Shown: piece by piece, positions 9,888-18,801 of the stretch
How positions within the stretch are numbered: the first letter of the stretch is position 1
Layout: each line of letters begins with the position of its first letter
Assembly: GCF_900114375.1 (NCBI RefSeq)
Contig: NZ_FOSV01000003.1
Span: 145,605 to 209,604 of the forward strand
Origin: Methylorubrum salsuginis
Lineage (GTDB): Bacteria; Pseudomonadota; Alphaproteobacteria; Rhizobiales; Beijerinckiaceae
Length of the DNA stretch: 64,000 nucleotides
Direction of reading: 5' to 3'
Program-made: the position numbers and the translations under genes
The notes under the pieces: model-generated
What the model was told of the DNA's origin: nothing
The model's database searches: none
The model's input: only the letters and a program-made list of their open reading frames with translations

Positions 9888-10819
9888 GCGCCGCCCCGAT
9901 CCCACTCACCGCCGAGCCCTGCGACTACCGCACCCAATGCGAGCCGGTGCGCGTCCGCTTCGAGAAGCTGAAGGCCCGCGAGGTCGCGCTCAAGGTCGAG
10001 AACCTCGGCAAGGTTTTTCGGAATGCCGACGGCGGCGAGACCGTCGCCTTGCGCGACATCGACCTCGTCACCCATCGCCGCGAATTCCTCTGTGTCGTCG
10101 GCCCGTCCGGCTGCGGCAAGTCCACCTTCGTGCGCATCCTCGCCGGGCTGGAGACCAAGACGTCCGGCACCGTCAGCGTCGGCGGCGTGCCGGTCTCGGG
10201 GCCGGGTGCCGACCGGGGCATGGTGTTCCAGGGCTACACCCTGTTCCCCTGGCTGACGGTGAAGCGCAACGTCGCCTTCGGGTTGGAGGAAAACGGCGAG
10301 TCCCGGCACGTCGCCGAGCGCGAGGCGCTGCAATGGCTGGCGCTCATCGGCCTGGAGCGCTTCGCCGACGCCTATCCGCACCAGCTCTCCGGCGGCATGA
10401 AGCAGCGCGTGGCGATCGCCCGCGCGCTCGCCATGCGGCCCCGCATCCTGCTGATGGACGAGCCGTTTTCGGCCCTCGACGCCCAGTCGCGCGCCCGGAT
10501 GCAGGCTTACCTGATCGAGATCTGGCGCAAGATCGACATCACCATCGTCTTCATCACCCACGACCTCGACGAGGCGGTGACGCTCGCCGACCGCATCCTC
10601 GTGCTGAAGGCCCATCCCGGCGAGGTCGAGGAGCTGATCGAGGTGCCGGTGCCCCGGCCTCGCCATCCGGGCCAGATGCTGACGCCTGAGTTCCGCGCCA
10701 CCCGCGCCCGGCTCGATGCCCTGATCCACCCCGCGGAGGCCGAGGCCGACGGCCCGGCCGATCTGGGGAGCCTCGACATGGTCACCCGCATGGCGAGCGT
10801 GGGGGACGAGGTCGAATGA
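9884..10819 (+). CDS. ABC transporter ATP-binding protein (guanidine/urea-type importer)
   Basis: 311 residues. Walker [10 protein letters not shown] (about residue 80), Q-loop [11 protein letters not shown], signature [16 protein letters not shown], Walker B ILLMDEP and the His switch ITHDLDEA are all intact. It resembles the SsuB/TauB ATPases and has an unusual ~35-residue N-terminal extension before the nucleotide-binding domain. It overlaps the permease gene by 4 nt and the next gene by 4 nt. It energises uptake by the preceding permease and binding protein. Confidence 0.92.
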   Translation: MSAAPIPLTAEPCDYRTQCEPVRVRFEKLKAREVALKVENLGKVFRNADGGETVALRDIDLVTHRREFLCVVGPSGCGKSTFVRILAGLETKTSGTVSVGGVPVSGPGADRGMVFQGYTLFPWLTVKRNVAFGLEENGESRHVAEREALQWLALIGLERFADAYPHQLSGGMKQRVAIARALAMRPRILLMDEPFSALDAQSRARMQAYLIEIWRKIDITIVFITHDLDEAVTLADRILVLKAHPGEVEELIEVPVPRPRHPGQMLTPEFRATRARLDALIHPAEAEADGPADLGSLDMVTRMASVGDEVE

Positions 10820-11604
10820 GCGCCCCGCTTCTCTGGTCCGAGCGCACCTGGGAGGAAATCCCCGGCGACCTCTCGGCCGCCGCACAGGCCGCGCTCCTGC
10901 CCATCGGCGCCACCGAGCAGCACGGCCCGCATCTCGGCTGCGGCATGGATTTCGTGCTGGCCGACGAAGTCTGCCGCATGGTCTCGGCCCGCACCGGCGT
11001 GCCCATGCTGCCGACCCTGCCCTACGGCTGTTCGCTCGGCCATTCCCGGCGCTGGCCCGGCACCCTCGCCCTCGATCCGCTGGTGATGACCGAACTGGTC
11101 CGCCAGATCGGCGCCCAGGCCTATCATTCCGGCGTGCGCCGCCTGTTCCTCGTCAACGCGCACGTCACCAATGCCGCGCCCCTGCGCTGCGCCCTCGAAC
11201 TCCTGCGCGCCGCCCACGACGACCTGATGGTCGCGCTGGTCAACACCGCGACGGTCAGCGAGCGGGTGCGCGCCGCCCATTTCGCGGATGCCGAAGACTG
11301 GCACGCCAACCGGGCCGAGACCGCGCTGATGCAGGCCGTGGCCCCGGCCCTGGTGCGGGAAGACCGCATCGCGGATTCCGACGACCCGGACCGCACCGGG
11401 GGCTTGGTCTTCGCCCATCCGGTCAACCGCACCAGCCGCAACGGCGTCACCGGCTCGCCCTCGCAGGCGAACGCGGCGGAAGGCGCCGAGCTGTTCGCCT
11501 GGATGGTCGAGGACCTGTCGGCGCTCGTGCGCCGCGGCCTGACCGAAACCCCGCCCCTTCCCCATTCCTACGACGGCTCGGCCGTCGCCCCACACGGAGC
11601 CTGA
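10816..11604 (+). CDS. Creatininase-family amidohydrolase
   Basis: 262 residues. The creatininase (creatinine amidohydrolase) fold is recognisable: [12 protein letters not shown] with the metal-binding Glu/His, then GMDF with the metal Asp, GTLALDP, NAHVTNA with the metal His, and a Glu in the RAETALM segment. Family members hydrolyse cyclic or linear amides (creatinine, formamides) with Zn or Mn. The start overlaps the ATPase stop (ATGA), so it is co-translated with the importer. Its presence in a guanidine riboswitch operon suggests it acts on the imported compound or on a carboxylated intermediate. The exact substrate is not deducible. Confidence 0.88.
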   Translation: MSAPLLWSERTWEEIPGDLSAAAQAALLPIGATEQHGPHLGCGMDFVLADEVCRMVSARTGVPMLPTLPYGCSLGHSRRWPGTLALDPLVMTELVRQIGAQAYHSGVRRLFLVNAHVTNAAPLRCALELLRAAHDDLMVALVNTATVSERVRAAHFADAEDWHANRAETALMQAVAPALVREDRIADSDDPDRTGGLVFAHPVNRTSRNGVTGSPSQANAAEGAELFAWMVEDLSALVRRGLTETPPLPHSYDGSAVAPHGA

Positions 11605-11607
11605 ATC

Positions 11608-12981
11608 ATGGGCCACAGCCACGACATCGATCCGGCCATCCGCGCCGTGCAGGACGATCTGCGCGCGAAGGGCGTGAAATACGTCATCGGCGCCTATGTC
11701 GACATCCACGGCGCGCAGAAGGCCAAGGTGGTGCCCCTCGATCACCTGCCGCAGATGGCGGCGGGCTCCGAGCGCTACACCGGCTACGCCCTCGACGGGT
11801 TGGGGCAGGCCCCGAACGAGGACGAGCTGGCCTCCGTCCCCGACCTGTCGCGCGTCATCCCGCTGCCCTGGGAACCCAAGCTCGCCTGGGCACCCGCCGA
11901 CCTGACCTTCCAGGGTAAGCCCTATCCGCTCTCGACCCGCGTCGCCCTCAAGAACGTCATGAAGCAGGCCGAGGCCATGGGCTTCGGCTTCAACCTCGGC
12001 ATCGAGTGCGAGATTTTTCTCCTGCGCCAAGCCGCCGACGGCTCGCTGCACACGCCGGTCGCGGACGATAAGCTGGTGAAGCCCTGCTACGACGTGCGCG
12101 GCTTCGTCGATAATTTCTCCTGGCTCGACAAGGTCGCGACGACCATCAACGATCTCGGCTGGGACCTCTATTCCTTCGACCACGAGGACGCCAACGGCCA
12201 GTTCGAGTTCGACTTCCAGTATTCCGACGCGCTGACGATGTGCGACCGGCTGACCTTCTTCCGCATGATGACCAAGCACTACGCGAAGGAGGAAGGACTG
12301 ATCGCCACGATGATGCCTAAGCCTTTCGCCGACCGCACCGGCAACGGCGCCCACTTCAACATGTCGCTCTCGGACCTGAAGACGGGCCGCAACCTGTTCG
12401 CCTGTGCGCCCGGCGACGATCCCCGCGGCCTGGGGCTGACCGAGACCGGCTACCACTTCATCGGCGGCGTGCTGCGCCACGGCCGCGCGCTGTGCGCCGC
12501 CTTCGCCCCCACCGTGAACAGCTACAAGCGCCTCGTGCGTCAGGGCGCGATGGCCGGCTTCTCCTGGGCGCCGGTGTTCAACTCCTATGGCTCGAACAAT
12601 CGCACCAACTCGGTGCGCGTGCCCGCCGGCGGCGGGCGCTGCGAGAGCCGCAACGCCGACGGCGCGGTCAATCCCTACCTCGCCGCCGCCCTGGTGCTCG
12701 CCGCGGGCCTGGAGGGCGTGCGCGAGCGGATCGACCCCGGCGCGCCCAACGAGGACAATCTCTACGAACTGAGCGATGCGCAGCGGAAGGATCGCGGCAT
12801 CGCCTTCCTGCCCCAGACCCTGCAGGAGGCGGTGGATGCCTTCGCCGCCGACCCGCTTGTCGAGGCGACCCTGGGCTCCGGCCTGCGCGAAGAATTCATC
12901 CGCTACAAGCGCGACGAGTGGAACGCCTATCATCTCACGGTGAGCCCGTGGGAGATCGAGCGCTACAGCCACCTGTTCTAG
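11608..12981 (+). CDS. Type III glutamine synthetase-like protein (GlnT/GMAS family)
   Basis: 457 residues, a full-length glutamine synthetase-fold ligase. Recognisable segments are the N-terminal beta-grasp ([20 protein letters not shown]), the catalytic GIECEIFLL and [13 protein letters not shown] metal-ligand strands, [10 protein letters not shown] near residue 249, and NSYKRLV with its basic residues. Closest in type to GlnT and gamma-glutamylmethylamide synthetase, which join glutamate to ammonia or an amine. Four nt after the creatininase-like gene. In this operon it could assimilate the ammonia released from guanidine or glutamylate an amine; which one cannot be decided here. Confidence 0.88.
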   Translation: MGHSHDIDPAIRAVQDDLRAKGVKYVIGAYVDIHGAQKAKVVPLDHLPQMAAGSERYTGYALDGLGQAPNEDELASVPDLSRVIPLPWEPKLAWAPADLTFQGKPYPLSTRVALKNVMKQAEAMGFGFNLGIECEIFLLRQAADGSLHTPVADDKLVKPCYDVRGFVDNFSWLDKVATTINDLGWDLYSFDHEDANGQFEFDFQYSDALTMCDRLTFFRMMTKHYAKEEGLIATMMPKPFADRTGNGAHFNMSLSDLKTGRNLFACAPGDDPRGLGLTETGYHFIGGVLRHGRALCAAFAPTVNSYKRLVRQGAMAGFSWAPVFNSYGSNNRTNSVRVPAGGGRCESRNADGAVNPYLAAALVLAAGLEGVRERIDPGAPNEDNLYELSDAQRKDRGIAFLPQTLQEAVDAFAADPLVEATLGSGLREEFIRYKRDEWNAYHLTVSPWEIERYSHLF

Positions 12982-12996
12982 GCGGAGGCTATTTCC

Positions 12997-13344
12997 ATGA
13001 AAAAGGTCATCGCCTTCGCGACCTCCCCCGCCGAGCCCTCGACCTACCGTCCGGCCCCGGACCGCATCCTCGCGGGCGACCCGGTCCAGACCGCGACGCT
13101 GCACTTCACCAGCGAGGACGGACGCTTCACCGCCGGCACGTGGTCGGCCGAGCGGGGCACGTGGCGGGTGGTCTTCACCGAGAGCGAGTTCTGCCACCTG
13201 CTGGAGGGGGTCATCGTCGTCACCGACGAGGCCGGCGAGAAGACCACCTTCCGGGCCGGCGACGCGTTCGTGTCGCCCGCCGGCTTCACCGGCACCTGGG
13301 AGATCGTGGAGCCGGCCCGCAAGCTCTTCGCCTTCTACGAATAA
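12997..13344 (+). CDS. Small cupin-domain protein (DUF861 type)
   Basis: 115 residues, a single cupin barrel. FCHLLEGVIVVTDEAGE and FRAGDAFVSPAGFTGTWEI are typical of the DUF861/cupin_3 group related to ureidoglycine aminohydrolase. The usual histidine-rich metal site is reduced (one His in CHLLEG). It lies 15 nt after the GlnT-like gene in the same operon. A sensing or auxiliary role is as likely as catalysis. Confidence 0.8.
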   Translation: MKKVIAFATSPAEPSTYRPAPDRILAGDPVQTATLHFTSEDGRFTAGTWSAERGTWRVVFTESEFCHLLEGVIVVTDEAGEKTTFRAGDAFVSPAGFTGTWEIVEPARKLFAFYE

Positions 13345-13432
13345 CGCCATCCCATTTCCGCCTGCCGGGACGGCCCGGCCGCGACAGGGCTCCTTACACC
13401 GGGACGACCCGGCCTCCATCGGAGACACGCGC

Positions 13433-14242
13433 ATGTCGGACGAGAGCGTCATCGCGGAAAACCGCCGCCGTTACGAAGACCTGAAGCGGGCGGGCCAAGG
13501 CCACGCCCCCCGCGCCCTGCCCGGCCCGAGCCCGCGCGGCGGCGTGCCGCTCGACGAGGCGGCGATCCTCCACCGCGAGACCATCCCCGGCGGCTGGTAC
13601 TGGACCACCGCGCTCAAGCGCGGCGAGGCCCTGCGGATCGCCCTCGACCACGGCCCGTCGAGCGTCGCGCTCGTGGCGTGGTCGGCGAAAGATCCGAGCG
13701 AGCGGCTGAACTACGCCGACACCGTGAAGGTGCAGTGGACCGCGGCCCTACGGAAGGGCCGGGTGCTGTTCTCCGACATGGGCCGCGTGATGCTCTCGCT
13801 GATCGAGGATTCCTGCGGGAGCCACGACGCGCTGATGGGCGGCTCCAACGCCGCCTCGAACGCGGCGCGCTACCCCGGCGGCCCGCACCGCAACACCCGC
13901 GACAACCTCGTGCTCGCCGCCCTGAAATGCGGGCTGGAACGCCGCGACATCCCCCCTCACGTCACCTTCTTCGCCCCCGTCGCGGTCGGTCCCGAAGGCC
14001 GCCTCGGCTGGAACGAGGCCGGCCGGACAACCGGCGACTTCGTGGACCTGCGCGCCGAGATGGACCTGACGGTCGCGCTCTCGAACTGCCCCCACCCCCT
14101 CGATCCGGCGCCCGCCTACGCCCCGAACCCGGTCGCGATCACCCGCTTCCGCGCAGCGACGCCCACCGCGGACGACCTCTGCCGCACCGCCACCATCGAG
14201 GCCGTGCGCGGCTTCGAGAACAACGCCTTCGCCGGCCTTTGA
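13433..14242 (+). CDS. DUF1989 urea carboxylase-associated protein (carboxyguanidine deiminase subunit-like)
   Basis: 269 residues. It belongs to the DUF1989 family found beside urea/guanidine carboxylases (the longer, second-type associated protein). Signatures are the Cys/His/Asp region DSCGSHDALMGGSN and the repeat-like segment ending ALSNCPHPL. Work on guanidine-using bacteria has shown a pair of such proteins acting together as carboxyguanidine deiminase (CgdAB), converting carboxyguanidine to allophanate plus ammonia. The other member follows 14 nt later, which supports a heteromeric enzyme. It lies between the cupin and the carboxylase. Confidence 0.88.
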   Translation: MSDESVIAENRRRYEDLKRAGQGHAPRALPGPSPRGGVPLDEAAILHRETIPGGWYWTTALKRGEALRIALDHGPSSVALVAWSAKDPSERLNYADTVKVQWTAALRKGRVLFSDMGRVMLSLIEDSCGSHDALMGGSNAASNAARYPGGPHRNTRDNLVLAALKCGLERRDIPPHVTFFAPVAVGPEGRLGWNEAGRTTGDFVDLRAEMDLTVALSNCPHPLDPAPAYAPNPVAITRFRAATPTADDLCRTATIEAVRGFENNAFAGL

Positions 14243-14256
14243 GGGGAGCGAGACCG

Positions 14257-14874
14257 ATGACCGATTCCGTGACCGCGCTCTTCGATCAGGTGGTGCCCGC
14301 GCAGGCGCCGTTCTCCACGCTGGTGAAGGCCGGCCAGACCCTCCGCATCGAGGATCTGGAAGGCTGCCAAGCGATCGACACCCTGTTCTACCGCGCCGAC
14401 GACCTCACCGAGCGCTATTCCTCGCAGGACACCGTGCGCGAGCAGGGCGCGGCCTACGTCACCACCGGCACGCGGGTGATGTCGAACGAGGGCCGCGTGA
14501 TGCTCACCGTCACCGCCGATTCCTGCGGGCGCCACGACACCTCCGCCGGGGCCTGCTCCTGCGAGAGCAACACCGTTCGCTTCGGCCACGCCACGAAGTA
14601 TCTCCACGCCTGCCGCGAGAACTTCGCCATCGAGGTCGCGAAATACGGCCTGTCGAAGCGCGACATCGTGCCGAACATCAACTTCTTCATGAACGTGCCG
14701 ATCGAGCAGGACGGCGGGCTCGCCATCGTCGACGGCGTCTCGTCGCCCGGCGACTACGTCGAGCTTCGGGCCGAGATGGACGTGATCTGCGTCATCTCGA
14801 ACTGCCCGCAGATCAACAATCCCTGCAACGGCTTCAACCCCACGCCGATCCGCGTGACGGTGCGGGAGGGCTGA
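14257..14874 (+). CDS. DUF1989 urea carboxylase-associated protein (second subunit)
   Basis: 205 residues, homologous to the preceding protein. It carries the stronger Cys/His cluster DSCGRHDTSAGACSCESN and a C-terminal VISNCPQINNPC, which look like metal ligands. The ATG at 14257 is preceded by GAGGGGAG, a good ribosome binding site. The pair matches the two associated proteins (first and second type) that flank urea/guanidine carboxylases and form carboxyguanidine deiminase where tested. It ends 5 nt before the carboxylase start. Confidence 0.9.
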   Translation: MTDSVTALFDQVVPAQAPFSTLVKAGQTLRIEDLEGCQAIDTLFYRADDLTERYSSQDTVREQGAAYVTTGTRVMSNEGRVMLTVTADSCGRHDTSAGACSCESNTVRFGHATKYLHACRENFAIEVAKYGLSKRDIVPNINFFMNVPIEQDGGLAIVDGVSSPGDYVELRAEMDVICVISNCPQINNPCNGFNPTPIRVTVREG

Positions 14875-14879
14875 TCGCC

Positions 14880-17800
14880 ATGTTCCGCAAGGTCCTGGTC
14901 GCCAACCGCGGCGAGATCGCCGCCCGCGTCGTGCGCACCCTGAAGCGCATGGGCATCCGTTCGGTCGCCGTCTATTCGGACGCCGACCGCTTCACGCCGG
15001 GCGTGCTCGCCGCCGACGAGGCGGTGCGCCTCGGGCCCGCGCCCGCCGCGCAGAGCTATCTCGACGTCGAGGCGGTGATCGCTGCCTGCAAGGCGACGGG
15101 CGCCGAAGCGGTGCACCCCGGCTACGGCTTCCTCTCGGAAAACGTCGGCTTCGCCGAGCGGCTGGCGGCGGAGGGCATCGTCTTCATCGGGCCGCGCCCG
15201 GAGCACCTGCGCGCCTTCGGCCTCAAGCACACCGCCCGCGATCTCGCCAAGGCCAGCGGCGTGCCGCTCCTGCCCGGCACCGACCTGCTGCCCGACGTCG
15301 AGACCGCGCTCGGCGCGGCCGAGGCCATCGGCTATCCGGTGATGCTCAAGAGCACGGCGGGCGGCGGCGGCATCGGCATGCAGCTCTGCCATTCGGCCGA
15401 GGAACTCGCCGAGCGCTTCGCCGCGGTCGAGCGCACGGCCCGCGCCAGCTTCGGCGATGCCCGCGTCTATCTGGAACGCTTCGTGGCGGAGGCCCGCCAC
15501 GTCGAGGTGCAGATCTTCGGCGACGGAAAGGGCCGCGTCGTGGCCCTCGGTGAGCGCGACTGCTCGCTCCAGCGCCGGAACCAGAAGGTGATCGAGGAGA
15601 CGCCCGCGCCGGGCCTCTCCGACGCCGTGCGCACCCGCCTCCACGCCGCCGCGGTGGCGCTGGGTGAAAGTGTCTCTTACGCCTCGGCCGGTACGGTCGA
15701 GTTCATCTACGATCCCCGGCGCGAGGACTTTTCGTTCCTCGAAGTGAACACCCGGCTCCAAGTCGAGCATCCGGTGACGGAAGCCGTGTTCGGCATCGAC
15801 CTCGTGGAATGGATGGTACGCCAGGCCGCGGGCGAGGACCCCATCGGCGATTCCGGCCCGCTCACGCCGAAGGGCGCGGCGATCGAGGCCCGGCTCTACG
15901 CCGAGATTCCGCACGCCAACTTCGCCCCGAGCGCCGGGCTGCTCACCGAGGTGCACTTTTCGGAATCGGCCCGCATCGACGGCTGGATCGCCACCGGCAC
16001 CGAGGTGACGCCGTTCTACGATCCGATGCTCGCCAAGATCATCGTCACGGGCGCGGACCGGCTGGCGGCTATCGCGGCGCTCAAGGCGGCGCTCGCCGAG
16101 ACGGCGGTCTCGGGCATCGAGACCAATCTCGATTACCTGCGCACCATCGCGGCCTCCGACCTCTTCGCCAGCGGGCGCGTCGCGACGACGGCTTTGCGCG
16201 ACCTCGCCTACCGCCCGCGCAGCATCGAGGTGCTACTGCCCGGCCCGCAATCGAGCCTTCAGGAACTCCCCGGCCGGTTGGGCCTATGGGAGGTCGGCGT
16301 GCCGCCGAGCGGGCCGATGGATTCCCGCTCCTTCCGCCACGCCAACGCGCTCGTCGGCAACGATCCGAACACCTGCGCCCTCGAACTCACGGTCTCGGGT
16401 CCGACGCTGCGCTTCCACACCGACGCCGTGGTGGCGCTCTCGGGCGCCGCCATGCGGGCGACCCTCGATGGCGCGCCCCAGCCGCATGGCCGCGACTTTC
16501 CGGTGAAAGCGGGTCAGACCCTCGCGATCGGCCCGATCGAGGGGCCGGGCCAGCGCGCCTACCTCGCGCTGCGCGGCGGTTTTTCCGCCCCCGTGGTGCT
16601 CGGTTCGCGGGCCACCTTCGCGCTCGGCGCCTTCGGCGGCCACGCCACCGGCGTGCTGAAAGCGGGCGACGTGCTTCATTGCGGCGAGGCGGTCGAAGTC
16701 GCGGCCTCGGCCATCGAACCCGCGTCGCTGACGCACGCCTGGGAGATCGGCGTCCTCTACGGCCCGCACGGCGCACCGGACTTCTTCCAGGAGGCCGACA
16801 TCGCCGACCTGTTCTCGGCGTCCTACGAGGTGCACTTCAACTCCGCCCGCACCGGCGTGCGCCTGATCGGCCCGACGCCACGCTGGGCCCGCCCCGATGG
16901 CGGCGAGGCGGGGCTGCACCCGTCCAACCTGCACGACAACGCCTACGCCATCGGCGCCATCGACTTCACCGGCGACATGCCGATCCTGCTCGGCCCCGAC
17001 GGCCCGAGCCTGGGCGGCTTCGTCTGCCCGGCGGTGATCGCGCGGGACGAATTGTGGAAGATGGGGCAGTTGCGGCCAGGGGATACGGTGCGGTTCCGCG
17101 CCCTCGCACGGCCGGAGGATGAGGCGCTCGCCGATACCCTCCCCCCACCGGACCTCGGGCCTGCCCGAGGTCCGCAAGCACCTGCCCAAGTCGGGCAAGC
17201 CCGACTTGGGTGGGGGAGGGTGCCCGCGGAGCGGGCGGGAGAGGGGAGCGACGGTTCCGCTTGGCCGCAGTCCCTCGTGAATTCTCCGGAAGCCGGGTTC
17301 CCCTCTCCCGCCCCCCTTCGGGGGCGACCCTCCCCCGCAGAGGGGGGAGGGTTCAGGCGGGGCGCCCCCATCCTCGCCAGCGACTCCTCCGGCCCCGTCC
17401 CCGTCGCCTACCGCCGCCAGGGCGACGACAACCTGCTGGTCGAGTACGGCCCGATGGCCCTCGACATCGGCCTGCGCCTGCGGGTCCACCTCCTGGCCGA
17501 GGCCGTGCGCGCCGCGCGCCTCCCCGGCCTGATCGACCTGACGCCGGGCATCCGCTCGCTCCAGATCCACTACGACAGCGCCACCCTCTCCCGCCCGCGT
17601 CTCCTCGGCCTGCTGCGGGAGATCGAAGCCAACCTGCCCGCGGCAGAGGATGTCAGCGTTCCGAGCCGCGTCGTCCACCTGCCGCTGTCGTGGAACGATC
17701 CGCAGGCGGAACTGGCCATGCGCAAGTATCAGGAGCTGGTGCGCCCCAACGCCCCCTGGTGCCCGTCGAACATCGAGTTCATCCGCCGCATCAACGGCCT

Positions 17801-18605
17801 GCCCGACGAGGACGCGGTGCGGAAGACCGTGTTCGACGCGAGCTACCTCGTGATGGGGTTGGGCGACGTCTATCTCGGCGCGCCCGTCGCGACCCCGGTC
17901 GATCCGCGCCACCGGCTGGTGACCACCAAATACAACCCGGCCCGCACTTGGACCCCGGAGAACGCGGTCGGCATCGGCGGCGCCTACATGTGCATCTACG
18001 GCATGGAGGGGCCGGGCGGATACCAGCTGTTCGGGCGCACGATCCAGATCTGGAATACGTGGCGCACGACGCGCGAATTCGCCCCCGGCCATCCCTGGCT
18101 GCTGCGCCCGTTCGACCGCATCCGCTTCTTCCCGGTCTCCCACGACGAACTGACCGAGGCGCGCGCCGCCTTCCCGCACGGGGCCTATCCGGTGCGGATC
18201 GAGGAGGAGACGTTCTCCTACGCCGCCCACCGCGCCATGCTGGCCGGGAACGCCGCTGAGATCGAGGCCGCCCGCCTGCGGCGCCAGGGCGCCTTCGAGG
18301 CCGAGCGCGAGCGCTGGAAGGCGGAAGGGCTCGACAGCTTCGTCACCGACGAGGGCCCTCCCACGGAGGCCGGCGACGTCCCGCCGGGCTGCGTCGGCGT
18401 GCCGACGGGCGTGCCGGGCAATGTCTGGAAACTCTTGGTGTCCGAGGGCGAGAGCATCGCGGCGGGCCAGACGGTGGCGATCCTCGAATCGATGAAGATG
18501 GAGGTGCCGGTCGCCGCCCCCGTCGCCGGCCGCATCCGTGAACTCCGCACAGGGCCCGGTCGGACGCTCCGCGGCGGCGACCTCGTCGCGATTCTCGACG
18601 TGTAG
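14880..18605 (+). CDS. Biotin-dependent urea/guanidine carboxylase
   Basis: 1241 residues. Biotin carboxylase domain (about 1-445: NRGEIAARVVRT, ATP-grasp STAGGGGIGMQ, EVNTRLQVEHPVTE). Carboxyltransferase domain made of the two allophanate hydrolase-like (KipA/KipI) halves (about 460-1150). C-terminal biotin carrier with ESMKMEV, biotinyl Lys about 1206. It carboxylates urea or guanidine with ATP and bicarbonate. The riboswitch and the CgdAB-like neighbours point to guanidine. A GC-rich repeat of about 215 bp (17137-17353) is read through in frame between the two carboxyltransferase halves and adds about 72 Pro/Gly/Ala-rich residues. There is no fused allophanate hydrolase and none nearby. 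Confidence 0.93.
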   Translation: MFRKVLVANRGEIAARVVRTLKRMGIRSVAVYSDADRFTPGVLAADEAVRLGPAPAAQSYLDVEAVIAACKATGAEAVHPGYGFLSENVGFAERLAAEGIVFIGPRPEHLRAFGLKHTARDLAKASGVPLLPGTDLLPDVETALGAAEAIGYPVMLKSTAGGGGIGMQLCHSAEELAERFAAVERTARASFGDARVYLERFVAEARHVEVQIFGDGKGRVVALGERDCSLQRRNQKVIEETPAPGLSDAVRTRLHAAAVALGESVSYASAGTVEFIYDPRREDFSFLEVNTRLQVEHPVTEAVFGIDLVEWMVRQAAGEDPIGDSGPLTPKGAAIEARLYAEIPHANFAPSAGLLTEVHFSESARIDGWIATGTEVTPFYDPMLAKIIVTGADRLAAIAALKAALAETAVSGIETNLDYLRTIAASDLFASGRVATTALRDLAYRPRSIEVLLPGPQSSLQELPGRLGLWEVGVPPSGPMDSRSFRHANALVGNDPNTCALELTVSGPTLRFHTDAVVALSGAAMRATLDGAPQPHGRDFPVKAGQTLAIGPIEGPGQRAYLALRGGFSAPVVLGSRATFALGAFGGHATGVLKAGDVLHCGEAVEVAASAIEPASLTHAWEIGVLYGPHGAPDFFQEADIADLFSASYEVHFNSARTGVRLIGPTPRWARPDGGEAGLHPSNLHDNAYAIGAIDFTGDMPILLGPDGPSLGGFVCPAVIARDELWKMGQLRPGDTVRFRALARPEDEALADTLPPPDLGPARGPQAPAQVGQARLGWGRVPAERAGEGSDGSAWPQSLVNSPEAGFPSPAPLRGRPSPAEGGGFRRGAPILASDSSGPVPVAYRRQGDDNLLVEYGPMALDIGLRLRVHLLAEAVRAARLPGLIDLTPGIRSLQIHYDSATLSRPRLLGLLREIEANLPAAEDVSVPSRVVHLPLSWNDPQAELAMRKYQELVRPNAPWCPSNIEFIRRINGLPDEDAVRKTVFDASYLVMGLGDVYLGAPVATPVDPRHRLVTTKYNPARTWTPENAVGIGGAYMCIYGMEGPGGYQLFGRTIQIWNTWRTTREFAPGHPWLLRPFDRIRFFPVSHDELTEARAAFPHGAYPVRIEEETFSYAAHRAMLAGNAAEIEAARLRRQGAFEAERERWKAEGLDSFVTDEGPPTEAGDVPPGCVGVPTGVPGNVWKLLVSEGESIAAGQTVAILESMKMEVPVAAPVAGRIRELRTGPGRTLRGGDLVAILDV
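17137..17353 (+). repeat. GC-rich palindromic repeat inserted in frame in the carboxylase gene
   Basis: The segment starts with CCCTCCCCCC, ends with GAGGGGGGAGGG, and contains the inner palindromes CCTCGGGCCTGCCCGAGG and CCCAAGTCGGGCAAGCCCGA. From 17213 to 17353 it aligns with the intergenic repeat 27062-27202, sharing GGGGAGGGTGCCCGCGGAGC, TCCGGAAGC and CCCCCTTCGGGGGC. The encoded peptide is low-complexity and unlike a conserved domain, while conserved carboxylase sequence resumes directly after it (VAYRRQGDDNLLVEYGP). Confidence 0.8.
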
Positions 18606-18616
18606 GCATCGATCCG

Positions 18617-18655
18617 CCGTGGCTGGCCCGGGACTTGCCCTGGTCCAGCCGCGGC
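18617..18655. terminator. Hairpin between convergent operons
   Basis: CCGTGGCTGG and CCAGCCGCGG form an almost perfect 10-bp stem with a loop of about 18 nt just after the carboxylase stop. It lies in the 196-bp gap between the convergent guanidine and mxa operons. No T tract is present on either strand. Confidence 0.35.
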
Positions 18656-18801
18656 CCAGGAGCCGCCGGGACACGGCTTAGCGATGCACCAGCTCACCAG
18701 CCTTCTCCACATCGCCCTGCGGCTGGTCATGGCCGGCGCGCAGGCCAAGGCCTCGGGCATCCGTCGACGGGAGCGGTGAGGCGCATCGCAGCCCACCCCG
18801 A

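Noticed and set aside
14880..18605. Fused urea amidolyase (carboxylase plus allophanate hydrolase)
   Set aside because: The protein ends with the biotin carrier domain and its N-terminus starts with biotin carboxylase; no amidase-signature domain is present.
18684..18779. 31-residue ORF (MHQLTSLLHIALRLVMAGAQ...) between the carboxylase and mxaB
   Set aside because: Amphipathic and in the plus direction, but it has no ribosome binding site and lies in a convergent-terminator region; not enough support to call a gene.
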